DNA of 64,000 nt from Peribacillus faecalis (GCF_014712675.1 NZ_JACXSI010000012.1:62001-126000), one strand, 5' to 3'; counted from the first letter of the stretch, positions 9,194 through 18,325 are shown. Made by a program: numbers and translations. The notes: a model not told the origin generated them from the sequence alone.

Positions 9194-9685
9194 TTACCGA
9201 ATATCCAGCGGCCTGTTTCTGAGGAACTGCCAGAGAATCGGCGGGATGTGGTGGTAGAGCTGGACTTGGGCTCGTTCTACTTGTTTGTCATATGTATGTT
9301 TGGAGCAATTGATTTCGAGTGTTTCACCGTTAACGAAGGTGAGTGTTGGCATCGGGTCTTCACTTACTGAGATGACGTGCCTTGGGTTAATCCAGATGGT
9401 GTCGATTGAGGTTGGCGACATAGTCGGGATGAAGTAAATGCCGTTAAAAGCACAGATGATGATTGGCGGTTTTACTTTGTGATTATACTTGACGGCGCTA
9501 ATTTTCTTTTTCGCCTCAAAGGTGGTGTTTCGTTCGAGACACGCTTCATTAATAAGAGAGTAATTGGTTTGAGTGCTGTAATACGTGCCTTTGACATCAT
9601 AGATGATGCTTTCATAATGCATCACGCGTGCGTACTTAAATGCCATCGTCGCTTCATTTAATGCATACTGATTTTGGACTTTCAA
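9194..9685 (-). CDS. comK: Competence transcription factor ComK
   Basis: A protein of about 163 residues matching ComK, the master regulator of DNA uptake genes in Bacillales, which binds paired AT boxes. Recognisable segments: ALNEATMAF, YYSTQTNYSLINEAC-like region, PPIIICAFNGIYFIPT, and WINPRHVIS. I prefer TTG 9685 as start: AAGGAG is 8 bases upstream of it, whereas the longer GTG 9694 overlaps that same ribosome site. It is monocistronic and divergent from cstA. Confidence 0.9.
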   Translation of the reverse strand: MKVQNQYALNEATMAFKYARVMHYESIIYDVKGTYYSTQTNYSLINEACLERNTTFEAKKKISAVKYNHKVKPPIIICAFNGIYFIPTMSPTSIDTIWINPRHVISVSEDPMPTLTFVNGETLEINCSKHTYDKQVERAQVQLYHHIPPILWQFLRNRPLDIR

Positions 9686-10011
9686 AACTTCCACTCCTTC
9701 TTATTTAATTTTTCCACCTTTGTGATTAGCTTGGCAGATTGCGAAAACAGACAAATAGTCCTTTTTTACAAAGCCACCTCTATTATAACCATACTTTCAT
9801 ACCATTATTTTACATGATGTGACAAGATTTTTACGATATTGTGAAAGTATTATATTTCGTTGTTTTATAACAGATATACACTCTTTTAAACTAATTTTTA
9901 ATGATTTTAACAACAACATCAACTTAATTACTATGTTTTTATTAAAATTTCAGACAAATTAGTAAATTTTCTGTTATAATACAACTACTTACATAAAAGG
10001 GGGAAAAACAC
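9686..10011. promoter_or_regulatory. Divergent comK-cstA intergenic region with cstA promoter
   Basis: A 326-bp AT-rich gap. For cstA a -10 TATAAT (9975-9980) with a weak -35 CAGACA (9951-9956, spacing 18) is visible, followed by AAAGGGGG before TTG 10012. On the comK side AT-rich tracts of the kind used for ComK autoregulation (A-tract, 5 bases, T-tract) are present, e.g. near 9751, but none is a perfect box. No gene is seen. Confidence 0.5.
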
Positions 10012-11463
10012 TTGTATACGTTTCTAGGTGGAATTGCACTTTTAATTATTGGTTATTTTACTTACGGAAAGTTTGTAGAGCGAGTATTCGGCGTGAAGGA
10101 ATCTCGTGCGACACCAGCTTATGTGAATGCGGACGGTGTCGATTATGTGCCAATGAGCACGAAGAAGAATTCATTGATTCAGCTTCTGAATATTGCTGGG
10201 ACAGGTCCAGTATTCGGTCCGATTATGGGAGCGCTTTACGGACCAGTAGCGTTCATTTGGATCGTTGTAGGCTGTATTTTTGCCGGTGCTGTTCATGATT
10301 ACTTAACAGGGATGATCTCCATCCGTAACCGCGGCGCTCATTTACCAGAGCTTGCGAGCCGCTTTTTAGGAAAAGTAATGAAGCATGTCGTAAACGCTTT
10401 CGCAGTACTTCTATTATTATTAGTCGGTACAGTATTCGTTTCTACTCCTGCTAGTCTTCTTCATGTCGTGATGGACGGCAAAGTGGCACTTACGATCATT
10501 ATCGTTGCAATTTTTGCATATTATATTTTAGCTACATTATTACCGGTAGATAAAATCATTGGACGCCTGTATCCGTATTTCGGCGCTCTATTATTAATTA
10601 GCGCAGCTGGTGTCGGTATTGGCTTAGTCGTGACAGGCGCGGATATTCCTGAATTGACTTTGGAAAATTTCCACCCTGCTAACGCACCAATTTTACCATT
10701 ATTATTCTTTACGATTTCTTGTGGAGCTTTATCTGGTTTCCACGCAACACAAACGCCGATCATTTCTCGTACGACAAAAAATGAAAAAGAAGGACGTAAA
10801 ATTTTCTACGGCATGATGATCGCAGAAGGTGTCATCGCAATGATTTGGGCAGCTGCAGCAATGAGCATGTTCAACGGGTCAACTGGTTTGAACGAAATTT
10901 TAGCAAATGGAGGTCCTGGTGCTATCGTTCAAGAAGCATCTACGACGTTGCTTGGCGCAATCGGCGGAACACTAGCTGTACTTGGGGTTGTTGTATTGCC
11001 GATTACTTCCGGAGACACTGCTTTCCGAAGCGCACGTATGATTATCGCAGAGTACTTCAACATCGCCCAAAAGAAATTGTCAAGCCGTCTATGGATTGCG
11101 ATTCCGTTATTCGCAATCTCAGCTGTTCTAACGCAAGTTGATTTTAACGTTTTATGGCGCTATTTCAACTGGGCCAACCAATCAACAGCCGTTATTGCCC
11201 TATTCGTCGGTGCAATGTACTTATATATCGCGAAGAAAAATTACTGGATCCCACTTATTCCGGGTTCATTCATGCTCATCATGGTTATTACCTACATTTT
11301 GAACGCGCAAATCGGCTTTGGACTTTCGTGGACCACGGCTTGGATTGGCGGTTTCGTCGGTGCAGCGATCCTGATTACGATTTTCTTCATCGCTGCCCGC
11401 AAAGCGCGCGCCAATAACTTGCCGCTGGATGAGGATGTCTCGCATTACAAAAAGATTGCCTAA
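10012..11463 (+). CDS. cstA: CstA-family carbon starvation / pyruvate or peptide transporter
   Basis: A 483-residue membrane protein, the short form of the CstA family that is common in Bacillales (E. coli CstA is about 700). It has many hydrophobic segments and the family signatures LNIAGTGPVFGPIMGA and VHDYLTGMISIRNRG. CstA proteins import peptides or pyruvate when carbon is scarce. The start is TTG 10012 with AAAGGGGG upstream. It stands alone, bounded by its own promoter and a strong terminator; substrate cannot be decided from sequence. Confidence 0.85.
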   Translation: MYTFLGGIALLIIGYFTYGKFVERVFGVKESRATPAYVNADGVDYVPMSTKKNSLIQLLNIAGTGPVFGPIMGALYGPVAFIWIVVGCIFAGAVHDYLTGMISIRNRGAHLPELASRFLGKVMKHVVNAFAVLLLLLVGTVFVSTPASLLHVVMDGKVALTIIIVAIFAYYILATLLPVDKIIGRLYPYFGALLLISAAGVGIGLVVTGADIPELTLENFHPANAPILPLLFFTISCGALSGFHATQTPIISRTTKNEKEGRKIFYGMMIAEGVIAMIWAAAAMSMFNGSTGLNEILANGGPGAIVQEASTTLLGAIGGTLAVLGVVVLPITSGDTAFRSARMIIAEYFNIAQKKLSSRLWIAIPLFAISAVLTQVDFNVLWRYFNWANQSTAVIALFVGAMYLYIAKKNYWIPLIPGSFMLIMVITYILNAQIGFGLSWTTAWIGGFVGAAILITIFFIAARKARANNLPLDEDVSHYKKIA

Positions 11464-11485
11464 CAGAAAGCTGTTAGTCGCCTTA

Positions 11486-11519
11486 AAACCCCGCTGAAAC
11501 AAACTTCAGCGGGGTTTTT
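11486..11519 (+). terminator. cstA intrinsic terminator
   Basis: Perfect stem CCCCGCTGAA (11489-11498) with TTCAGCGGGG (11505-11514) followed by TTTTT. Confidence 0.9.
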
Positions 11520-11610
11520 CCGTAATTTAGCAATAACCCGTCAGAATCTATCTTCATTTCAAACGTTATAATAGAGAATATATACATAAAGACTACTAGG
11601 AGTGAACAGC

Positions 11611-12231
11611 ATGATAAAAAACATACTATTTGATTTTGACGGCGTCATTATCGATTCAATGCCGCTTAAAACAGAAGGATTCAGAAGGATATTTAGTGAT
11701 TTCGATCCGGAGGCTGTACAAAAAATATTGGATTACAATAATTTGAATGGAGGGTTATCGAGATACGTTAAAATCCGCTACTTCTTTGAAGAGATTTTAT
11801 CCGCTCCGATCGAGGAAGATGAAGTGCTGCGTTATGCAGATAAGTTTTCTGCAATGATGAAGCAAGAACTGACGAACAAAGAGTTGCTTGTCGATGAAGT
11901 TATCAATTTTCTTAAAAATAATCACGAGAAATATCGTTTACATATCGTTTCCGGTGCAGATGAAAAAGAACTGCAATACTTATGCAAAGAGCTTGGTGTA
12001 GATTCGTATTTTCTGTCTATCCACGGCTCTCCGACACATAAAAATGACCTCGTGAAGCAATTATTAACTGAGCATAATTACGATCCGTCAGAAACGATTT
12101 TAATAGGCGATTCAATTAATGACCATGAAGCAGCCGAAGTAAACGCGATCGGATTCTACGGATATAACAACCCTGATTTAAAAGCATTAACATCCAATTA
12201 TTTAAACCATATTGACGACCTTCCCCTATGA
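11611..12231 (+). CDS. HAD-family phosphatase
   Basis: A 206-residue haloacid-dehalogenase-type hydrolase, phosphoglycolate-phosphatase-like. Motif I is FDFDGVIIDS at the N-terminus with the nucleophile Asp, motif II is HIVSGADEKE, and motif IV GDSINDHEAA near residue 170. ATG 11611 is used because CTAGGAG lies 8 bases upstream; the longer GTG reading overlaps this site. Substrate unknown. It is a single gene between the cstA terminator and a convergent stress gene. Confidence 0.85.
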   Translation: MIKNILFDFDGVIIDSMPLKTEGFRRIFSDFDPEAVQKILDYNNLNGGLSRYVKIRYFFEEILSAPIEEDEVLRYADKFSAMMKQELTNKELLVDEVINFLKNNHEKYRLHIVSGADEKELQYLCKELGVDSYFLSIHGSPTHKNDLVKQLLTEHNYDPSETILIGDSINDHEAAEVNAIGFYGYNNPDLKALTSNYLNHIDDLPL

Positions 12232-12284
12232 AATATGCTAATGGCGGTAATACATAAGCTATGTATTGCCGCCATCTCTCTTCT

Positions 12285-12716
12285 TTATAAAAATTTTGTA
12301 TGTATCCGTGTTGCCGGTGTCCCTTCAAAGTTCTCATCCAACAGTTCCTCATGCAACGTATCTTCAAAAACGAGCATTTTTCCAGGTAGAATGAATATAA
12401 AAATATTCCCCGCTTTCAGTTGTTCATAATACACTTCCGCTTCCTTTTCAGAAACATCCAATAGCTGCTGCACTTCCTCTACATTCGCTTCTTGATCGGT
12501 CTTCAAGAAAATAACGGCCTTCAAACGATCGAGGAAATCTTTCTGATCATCCAACGTTTCATATCGCAGCCCGCCATTCACTTCTTCTAATATACGTTCC
12601 TCCGTATCGGCGACAATAATGAGTTCGTCTTCTTTATACCCTTGCTGTTTCAATTTCTGCACTTGCTCTGCTACTTCTTGACGCTCTTTAAATGGACCAA
12701 AAATTCCTCCGTTCAT
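12285..12716 (-). CDS. YflT/17M-type general stress protein
   Basis: A 143-residue protein with the heat-induced stress YflT domain at its N-terminus (LKQQGYKEDELIIVADTEE, then LDRLKAVIF), as in Bacillus general stress protein 17M. In the family these are small cytosolic proteins often under SigB, with unknown biochemistry. ATG 12716 is preferred because AAAGGAG is 8 bases upstream; GTG 12725 overlaps the site. Convergent with the HAD gene. Confidence 0.75.
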   Translation of the reverse strand: MNGGIFGPFKERQEVAEQVQKLKQQGYKEDELIIVADTEERILEEVNGGLRYETLDDQKDFLDRLKAVIFLKTDQEANVEEVQQLLDVSEKEAEVYYEQLKAGNIFIFILPGKMLVFEDTLHEELLDENFEGTPATRIHTKFL

Positions 12717-12902
12717 ACCGTACACTCCTTTGCATCAGTTACTAACATTATTCCCAGTTTGTTTTGGAAAAACCAGCACCTATCATTTTGGAATAATAAG
12801 AAAAAACACCATTCTTGTGATACCATTAAATGGAGATGCTTCCTTCCACTAATGGGATTGTTAGCGAAAGACAGGCATAGATGAGCATTAGGGGGGCTTT
12901 GT

Positions 12903-13340
12903 TTGAGCAATAAAATCAAACTAGGGGAAATTGTTATCGCTTTAAGGAGAAAACTATTAACTGCTATTATAAGTAGTTTATTATTTGCTCTTTTTTTTAC
13001 AATACTTGCACTATTTTTTACAACACCTGCTAGGTTTGATGGGGATCTTTTTTTTACTTTGTATTATTTAAACTTAATGATTGTCATTACTTTCGGAGTT
13101 CTTGTTTCCCTCTTTAGTGACTTTCTTAGCAAGGAAATGTCTAAAAAAACTTATACTCGTGAAATCATATCTTTCATATTTCATTGTGCAGGAGGAGCAC
13201 CATTAAAAGCACTCGGTCTTGTTTCTGCTATCTTATTCTTTATTGTTGACCGCATACTAAAGAAGGTGAAGGTTGGATGGCTTTCAGTGATCATAGCGTT
13301 ATTTATAGTGGTGCTTGTATTTATCATTATGATTCAATAA
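12903..13340 (+). CDS. Small membrane protein of unknown function
   Basis: A 145-residue protein with about four predicted membrane helices (residues near 18-40, 50-70, 100-113, 123-143) and a basic N-terminus. TTG 12903 is preceded by TAGGGGGG. I do not recognise a family. It precedes a GNAT gene on the same strand by 57 bases and may be cotranscribed. Confidence 0.65.
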   Translation: MSNKIKLGEIVIALRRKLLTAIISSLLFALFFTILALFFTTPARFDGDLFFTLYYLNLMIVITFGVLVSLFSDFLSKEMSKKTYTREIISFIFHCAGGAPLKALGLVSAILFFIVDRILKKVKVGWLSVIIALFIVVLVFIIMIQ

Positions 13341-13397
13341 CGAGATTTGATTATGGAACTATGAGGATTAAATAAGCACTTAGGGGGATGAAAATAG

Positions 13398-13916
13398 TTG
13401 CTTGAAACAGGAAGATGTCTGATCATGCCTTTTGGAAAAACAGATTTGCTTGATGTCAAAAAATTATTCATAAACGCCGAAGTAAGAAAATTCCTCGGTG
13501 GCATCCGTCAAGAAGAATCCATACAAGAATTATTTGATGATATGCTAAATTCGAGTGATCGTTCCTCCTTTTATTGGGTTATTAGAGAAAAAAATACGGA
13601 TGCATTTATTGGTTTAGTTTCACTTGACCCTCATCACGATGGCGTACACCTTGAAATTTCATATCAATTATTACCGAATTGGTGGAAAAAAGGCTATGCA
13701 ACTGAAGTGGTCCACATGATCATTAATTATGCCTTTAACGAATTACACCTTACAAAGGTAGTAGCTGAGACACAAACTGCAAACAAGAACTCTTGTAAGC
13801 TTTTAGAAAGATTAGGTATGGAATTAGAACAGACAATTACTAGATTTGGAGCCGAGCAAGGCATTTATTCCATAAAAAACTATAATTATGGATTAAATAA
13901 AGGAGAAAGGCAATGA
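13398..13916 (+). CDS. GNAT N-acetyltransferase
   Basis: A 172-residue RimJ/RimL-type acetyltransferase. The pattern GLVSLDPHHDGVHLEISYQL, then NWWKKGYATE with the acetyl-CoA loop, then AETQTANKNSCKLLERLGM, is the typical GNAT core. It likely acetylates an amine or protein N-terminus; substrate unknown. Start TTG 13398 is preceded by TAGGGGG. Its stop overlaps the ATG of a truncated VOC gene (ATGA), so the two were once an operon. Confidence 0.85.
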   Translation: MLETGRCLIMPFGKTDLLDVKKLFINAEVRKFLGGIRQEESIQELFDDMLNSSDRSSFYWVIREKNTDAFIGLVSLDPHHDGVHLEISYQLLPNWWKKGYATEVVHMIINYAFNELHLTKVVAETQTANKNSCKLLERLGMELEQTITRFGAEQGIYSIKNYNYGLNKGERQ

Positions 13917-14021
13917 GTGAATCATTTATTGAACAAGTACATTATATTAGGATACCTGTAAAAGATTTGGAATTGTCTGCGCAATGGTATAGAGATATTT
14001 TAGGACTCCAGTTACTTAAAC
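13913..14021 (+). pseudogene. VOC/glyoxalase-family gene, 5' remnant
   Basis: The first 36 codons (IEQVHYIRIPVKDLE, then AQWYRDILGLQL) are a clear vicinal-oxygen-chelate domain start. Homology stops at about 14021, where the reading frame enters the terminator of the convergent MFS gene. A full VOC domain needs about 120 residues, so this is a truncated gene. It starts by ATGA overlap with the GNAT gene, hence was the second gene of that operon. Confidence 0.7.
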
Positions 14022-14066
14022 AAAGCAATACAGCCATTCCCTATCTGGAGATGGCTGTATTGCTTT
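14022..14066 (-). terminator. Terminator of the MFS fragment
   Basis: A perfect 16-bp stem (14022-14037 with 14051-14066; AAAGCAATACAGCCAT) with a 13-base loop. It lies exactly at the end of VOC homology, so it belongs to the MFS gene. Confidence 0.8.
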
Positions 14067-14074
14067 TTCATAGT

Positions 14075-14893
14075 TTAATTGGCCTTTCTTATAACCGGAT
14101 TAAGCACCATCAGCAACACGATGATAGCGCCGGCTGCTGCAATCGCAAGGAACATTTGCTGTACATTTAGGACAACTAATATGAATCCAGTCAGCATTAA
14201 AGCGACAGGGCTTACACTTTCGAGCAATACATTGACAGTGCTTTGCGAACGTCCAATCACCTCTCTCGGCACTTTCACCATAAATAATGAGCTAAGTGAA
14301 ATATTGACTAATGGACTTCCGATGCCGACAATCGCAATCAACAGACAACTTAGTACAAAATTACCGCTAAAACTCAATAAGGCAAATCCTGCGAACATAC
14401 AAACAAGACCACTGATAATGGGTACAATTTTAGGCAACCGCAGCATAAAGTTGATAACGATGGAACCGAGAAATATACCAATGAAGAAGGCAATTTCAAT
14501 CGCTGCAAGCTCTGCCGCACTTTTAGCATAAATCGGCAGCAAAATTTCAACTGGGGCAAAAATAAAATTAATGAGTACTAAATAAAAAATTAATCCCCGT
14601 AAAATCGGTTCCTTCATAATCGTGCGGAATCCTTCCTTTAAATCCTTCATAAACACTGTTTTGTTCAATCTCTCTTCATGAACCTTCTCTGTTAATTCTT
14701 TTTGCTTAATAAACGATATAAAGATAATCGAGATGAAGAAGGCGGCTGCTTGAAATAGAAAGCCAAGCTGCAAGCTAATCGCCAGCAAAACACCGGCAAT
14801 GGCTGGTGCCAGCAATCCAGATGCGACCTGGACAGTCGAAGAAACACTTTGGGCGCGCGGAATGAGCTGCGCTGGTACATGTCGAAAAAACAA
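14075..14893 (-). pseudogene. MFS transporter, C-terminal two thirds
   Basis: The 272 codons begin inside a major-facilitator family protein: FRHVPAQLIPRAQS corresponds to the loop after the fourth helix of enterobactin-exporter-like (MFS_3) proteins, which normally have about 400 residues. The first 130 or so residues are absent, and sequence before 14890 does not look like MFS in any frame. No ribosome site precedes the first Met. A truncated, probably nonfunctional transporter left by a deletion. Confidence 0.7.
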
Positions 14894-14898
14894 AATAG

Positions 14899-15019
14899 GA
14901 AGCGAAAAATCATGAAGTAAACGGTTGCTCCATGCTTCAAGCAGGCGCTATAGAACAAGGAGTGTCAGTCCTAGGCCAAAATAAGCTCGGCATTCCTTTT
15001 TATGAAACGAATGCTCCAT
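14899..15019 (+). pseudogene. Possible 3' remnant of an unidentified gene
   Basis: A plus-strand frame ending with TAG at 15019 reads like protein (GCSMLQAGAIEQG, then LGIPFYETNAP). The LGIP-x-x-x-x-N ending recalls the C-terminus of Asp/Glu-racemase-like proteins, but this is a weak resemblance. It is open only from 14899 and has no start site of its own. Together with the truncated VOC and MFS genes it marks a deletion scar. Confidence 0.3.
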
Positions 15020-15057
15020 AGCTGAATCTGATTACGTGGTATTATAAAAGAACACGA

Positions 15058-15089
15058 AAAAACTGACTAATTCGTCTTAGTCAGTTTTT
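15058..15089. terminator. Bidirectional terminator
   Basis: A 13-bp perfect stem AAAAACTGACTAA (15058-15070) with its complement (15077-15089), flanked by A and T runs. It serves the PH-domain gene on the minus strand. Confidence 0.8.
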
Positions 15090-15094
15090 GCTTA

Positions 15095-15472
15095 TTATTT
15101 ACATACATGGTAGGCAAGTAACTTTTGAATTTCGACAATGCTGTTGCCTTTTTTGAACGTTTTCTCAATCGGAGTCGTTGAGCTTGAAATGTAAATTTTC
15201 AGCTCAGCATCTAAGTCAAAGGTTCCGGCCGTCTCCGTGCTGAAATGTGAAATACTTTTATACGGAATCGAATGATACTCTACTTTTTTCCCTGTCATTC
15301 CTTGCTTATCGGCAAAAATAAGACGTTTATCTGTGAAAATGATCAAGTCGCGAATTAGCTTATACGCTTGCTCAATATTCTCGCCCGGAAACAGCACATC
15401 CTTTAAATCCTCAGCAACAGCTTTAACATCAACCGATGATGAGTTCCCTAACAATCCATCCATAAATCCCAT
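15095..15472 (-). CDS. Bacterial PH-domain protein
   Basis: A 125-residue cytosolic protein with a bacterial pleckstrin-homology-like fold (PF08000/YvbH type): LFPGENIEQAYKLIRDLIIFTDKRLIFAD is the typical strand pattern, with IPYKSISHFSTE after it. Function of the family is unknown. ATG 15472 has a GGAGG site at good distance. Monocistronic. Confidence 0.8.
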   Translation of the reverse strand: MGFMDGLLGNSSSVDVKAVAEDLKDVLFPGENIEQAYKLIRDLIIFTDKRLIFADKQGMTGKKVEYHSIPYKSISHFSTETAGTFDLDAELKIYISSSTTPIEKTFKKGNSIVEIQKLLAYHVCK

Positions 15473-15592
15473 AAATATAACCTCCTCGTAAATACCTATA
15501 CAATAATCTTAGCAAACAACCTGGCAATATATGTGTCACATTGAAATTTATCTTATGGAAAATTATGCTATCATGGAAATTGAGGTGAAATT

Positions 15593-16003
15593 ATGAAAAT
15601 AAACCATCTATTATTCTCTGTTTCAGATTTAGAAAAATCAATCCGCTTTTATGAGCAAGTATTTAACGCAAAGCTATTAGTAAAAGGCAGAAGCACCGCC
15701 TACTTTGACTTAGACGGATTATGGCTGGCCTTGAATGAAGAAAAGAACATTGAACGCAACACCCAGTCATATACGCACATTGCTTTTTCTATTGAAGAGT
15801 CGGAAATTGAGGCAATGTATGAAAAATTACAGCGTCTGAGCGTGAACATTTTGTCCGGCAGAGAACGAAGTATCCATGATAAGAAGTCGATTTACTTCAC
15901 AGATTTAGACGGTCACAAATTCGAATTTCACACAGGTACGTTGCAAAATCGATTGGATTATTACAAGCAGGAAAAAGGGCATATGGAGTTTTATGATGAA
16001 TAA
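15593..16003 (+). CDS. fosB: Metallothiol transferase FosB (fosfomycin resistance)
   Basis: A 136-residue VOC-fold enzyme that opens the fosfomycin epoxide with bacillithiol. The metal ligands expected for FosB are present: His5 (INHLLFS), His62 (SYTHIAF) and Glu111 (HKFEFHTG). Length and the segment [17 protein letters not shown] match Bacillus FosB closely. GAGGTG precedes ATG 15593. Its end overlaps the start of the DinB-family gene by 11 bases, making a small operon of fosB, dinB-like and a methyltransferase. Chromosomal fosB is ordinary in Bacillales. Confidence 0.93.
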   Translation: MKINHLLFSVSDLEKSIRFYEQVFNAKLLVKGRSTAYFDLDGLWLALNEEKNIERNTQSYTHIAFSIEESEIEAMYEKLQRLSVNILSGRERSIHDKKSIYFTDLDGHKFEFHTGTLQNRLDYYKQEKGHMEFYDE

Positions 16004-16466
16004 ATATTGTCGAAATACTCTCCACCAAATACAAGTCGCTGTAACGACCTTAATTGAAGTAATGGATACATTAGAGAAGGAAGATTTGCATAAACGTCCA
16101 ACATTAGACAAGTATTCAGTCGGAGAATTGCTGAATCACATAACAACAATTTGCAGTGCAGACATGCTCATTTCCACTGGAGCTTCACAGGAGCAAATAC
16201 AAAATTTTTACGCTGAAGTAACGTATTCATCATTGGCAGAAATGAAAGTGGCACTCATGAAAAATTATTATGTGCTACAAAAACATTATTCCAATCTGAC
16301 AGAAGATGAGCTTTTTACAAAAAGTAGCTCCTATTGGGGTGTGACGTATACAAAATACGAATGGTTACTGGAAATATTGGCTCACCTGTATCATCATCGC
16401 GGGCAATTGCATGCGATACTCGTTCATTGTTATCAACTAGACCCTAAAGTAGCTTTATTCGAATAG
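15993..16466 (+). CDS. DinB/YfiT-family putative metalloenzyme
   Basis: A 157-residue four-helix DinB-superfamily protein. Histidines in the expected places (ELLNHITT near residue 43 and [13 protein letters not shown] near 130-140) can form the metal site seen in DinB/BstA-type bacillithiol transferases. It overlaps fosB, itself a bacillithiol enzyme, so a thiol-transferase role is plausible though not shown. Start ATG 15993 or the adjacent ATG 15996, after GGAG. Confidence 0.8.
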   Translation: MMNKYCRNTLHQIQVAVTTLIEVMDTLEKEDLHKRPTLDKYSVGELLNHITTICSADMLISTGASQEQIQNFYAEVTYSSLAEMKVALMKNYYVLQKHYSNLTEDELFTKSSSYWGVTYTKYEWLLEILAHLYHHRGQLHAILVHCYQLDPKVALFE

Positions 16467-16481
16467 AGGAAGGTGTATTAT

Positions 16482-17225
16482 ATGAAAACCAGTTGGAATG
16501 CAAACTTATATGATACGAAGCACGGCTTTGTTTCTAAATATGGAAATGAACTAGTAGACCTGCTTGCCCCAGTTGCCGGCGAGCGTATTCTTGATCTTGG
16601 CTGTGGTACAGGCGATTTAGCGAAAAGGTTAACTGAATTAGAAGTTGAAGTAGTTGGTGTCGATCAGTCGGAATCAATGGTACAGCAAGCAAAAGCCAAG
16701 TATCCGGAGATTGCTTTCGAGGTCCAAGATGCGACGAAGCTGCCGTATGACAATGAATTTGATGCAGTCTTCTCCAATGCCGTACTTCATTGGGTCAAAG
16801 AGCCGGAGCAGGCACTCGCCGGAATTTACCGAAGCCTAAAGCCAGGTGGAAGATTTGTAGCAGAGTTCGGCGGCAAAGACAATGTTCAGGCAATCATTTC
16901 AGCCATTATCTCGCAGCTCCCGGAATTCGCAGCCAACCAGTTCCCATGGTACTACCCGAGTATCGGCGAATACGCGACATTAATGGAAACAGCGGGCTTT
17001 CGCGTCACGTTTGCCTGTCATTTTGACCGACCAACACCGCTTGATGGCGAAAATGGGTTACGCAACTGGATTGACATGTTCGCCGGCAGCTTTTTTGAAG
17101 GCATTTCTACCGAGCAACAAGCCTTTATTATTGAAAAAGTCGAAGAGCAACTGAAACCTGTTCTGTTCGTTGACGGAAAATGGATTGCCGACTATAAAAG
17201 ATTGCGTGTAGTAGGGATAAAATGA
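16482..17225 (+). CDS. Class I SAM-dependent methyltransferase
   Basis: About 247 residues. Motif I ILDLGCGTGDLAKRL near residue 36, an acidic residue after strand 2 (VVGVDQSE) and the post-III sequence LKPGGRFVAEFGG are typical of UbiE/trans-aconitate-methyltransferase-like enzymes. ATG 16482 has AGAGGAAGG upstream. Last gene of the fosB operon, 15 bases after the DinB-like gene. Substrate unknown. A CCGGCAG/CTGCCGG hairpin follows the stop at 17236-17261. Confidence 0.85.
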   Translation: MKTSWNANLYDTKHGFVSKYGNELVDLLAPVAGERILDLGCGTGDLAKRLTELEVEVVGVDQSESMVQQAKAKYPEIAFEVQDATKLPYDNEFDAVFSNAVLHWVKEPEQALAGIYRSLKPGGRFVAEFGGKDNVQAIISAIISQLPEFAANQFPWYYPSIGEYATLMETAGFRVTFACHFDRPTPLDGENGLRNWIDMFAGSFFEGISTEQQAFIIEKVEEQLKPVLFVDGKWIADYKRLRVVGIK

Positions 17226-17261
17226 AGAATTGAAGTCCGGCAGTTTGCGCTTAGCTGCCGG

Positions 17262-17408
17262 ATTCATCCGAATTTCATCATCATTCATCCGCTTTTGAAA
17301 TTAATTCGTCCGAGCTTCATAAGAATTCGTCCACTTTCGAAGACAATTCCTCCACATCCCGAAATAATTCTTCCACTTTTCAAAATAATTAAGCCGAATA
17401 TAGGACAA
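17262..17408. repeat. Array 1: seven degenerate 21-bp direct repeats
   Basis: Seven contiguous units of exactly 21 bp starting at 17262, 17283, 17304, 17325, 17346, 17367 and 17388. Each begins with ATTC or ATTA and has CC at positions 7-8 (consensus ATTCNTCCNNNTTNNNAANNA). The array fills the space between the methyltransferase hairpin and the end of the HD-domain gene. Units are diverged but the register is exact. Confidence 0.8.
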
Positions 17409-17412
17409 AGTA

Positions 17413-18039
17413 TCATCCCCCAGCAACTTCACGCTTCAACTGCTCAACATCAAACCCAGCATCACGAAGCTTCAACTCTGCATCCTCTTCAATCAGTTCC
17501 TTCAACAATGTCATCACCGGATCAAAGTCGGTATGCTTGCCAATCATGAAGCTCATCCGATGCTCGACATCAAGCCACGTGCTAATATCCGCTTCGTTAT
17601 GCTGAATTTGTGCTTCTAGTTTATCAAGCGCATTGGCGACCTTTGCCTCAAACGTTTCTTTATGCTCAAACTCCATCCAAAGCTGATATACATCCTCGCC
17701 TAAGCTGTCCGGCAGCATATCGCGTATTTTCTCGATTGCTTTTAGCTCGTTCACTTGCTTCTGCTTCTTCAGCTCGGTATCATTCATCGTATCAAAGGCT
17801 GGAATATCGTGCGCCTCCGCTTCCACCAAATCATGTACAATAATCATCTTCAGCAATTTCGTGCTGTCAACTTTCCGAACCAAATACGGCTCAATCAGCA
17901 TCGCCATCAGCGACACTCGCCACGTATGCTCTGCAACACTTTCTTGCCTGCCATCCGACAGCCAGCTATGTCGCAGCTCGCTCTTTAGCTTTTCGCCGAG
18001 CTTAATTACCTCTAGAATTTGCACTAAATTGTCTCTCAT
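17413..18039 (-). CDS. HD-domain hydrolase (YfbR-like)
   Basis: A 208-residue HD-superfamily phosphohydrolase. Metal-binding residues are visible: His38 in VAEHTWR, and His69-Asp70 in IIVHDLVE, plus a later Asp in the ANALDKLEAQ helix. This matches the YfbR/HDDC2 class, which removes phosphate from deoxynucleoside monophosphates; substrate assignment is inference. It lies alone on the minus strand, with repeat array 1 touching its 3' end and arrays 2 and 3 upstream. Confidence 0.8.
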   Translation of the reverse strand: MRDNLVQILEVIKLGEKLKSELRHSWLSDGRQESVAEHTWRVSLMAMLIEPYLVRKVDSTKLLKMIIVHDLVEAEAHDIPAFDTMNDTELKKQKQVNELKAIEKIRDMLPDSLGEDVYQLWMEFEHKETFEAKVANALDKLEAQIQHNEADISTWLDVEHRMSFMIGKHTDFDPVMTLLKELIEEDAELKLRDAGFDVEQLKREVAGG

Positions 18040-18112
18040 GGATGCTCCTCCAAATAGTTACCACTTTATCCTATCATACCGAAAGTTTTGCCGACATTAT
18101 TCCAAAATCGCT

Positions 18113-18325
18113 CAATTGAACGAAAGGCCGGTTTTATTTTCGGTGCTCTATCCGGGATGCAGACGCTCTTTAATAAGCATTGACGCTCTATCATCCTAGT
18201 CTCGAGCTCTATAATTTGCTTTCGCGCTCTATCATTAGCTCCTCGCGCCCTATAATTTGATTTTGCGCTCTATCATTGCCGGTTCGCACTCTATCATCCT
18301 ATTAATATCGCAATTTTTCGAGCCA
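18113..18325. repeat. Array 2: CTAT-phased degenerate repeats with header
   Basis: A header CAATTGAACGAAAGGCCGGTT is followed by CTAT (or CTTT/CAAT) cores at 18148, 18168, 18188, 18209, 18229, 18250, 18270, 18291 and 18311. Intervals are 20,20,21,20,21,20,21,20. Units alternate between GCTCTATCATT and GCTCTATAATTTG types, so the true unit is about 41 bp. It ends in CAATTTTTCGAGCC. The array shares header, spacing and end with array 3. Confidence 0.8.
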
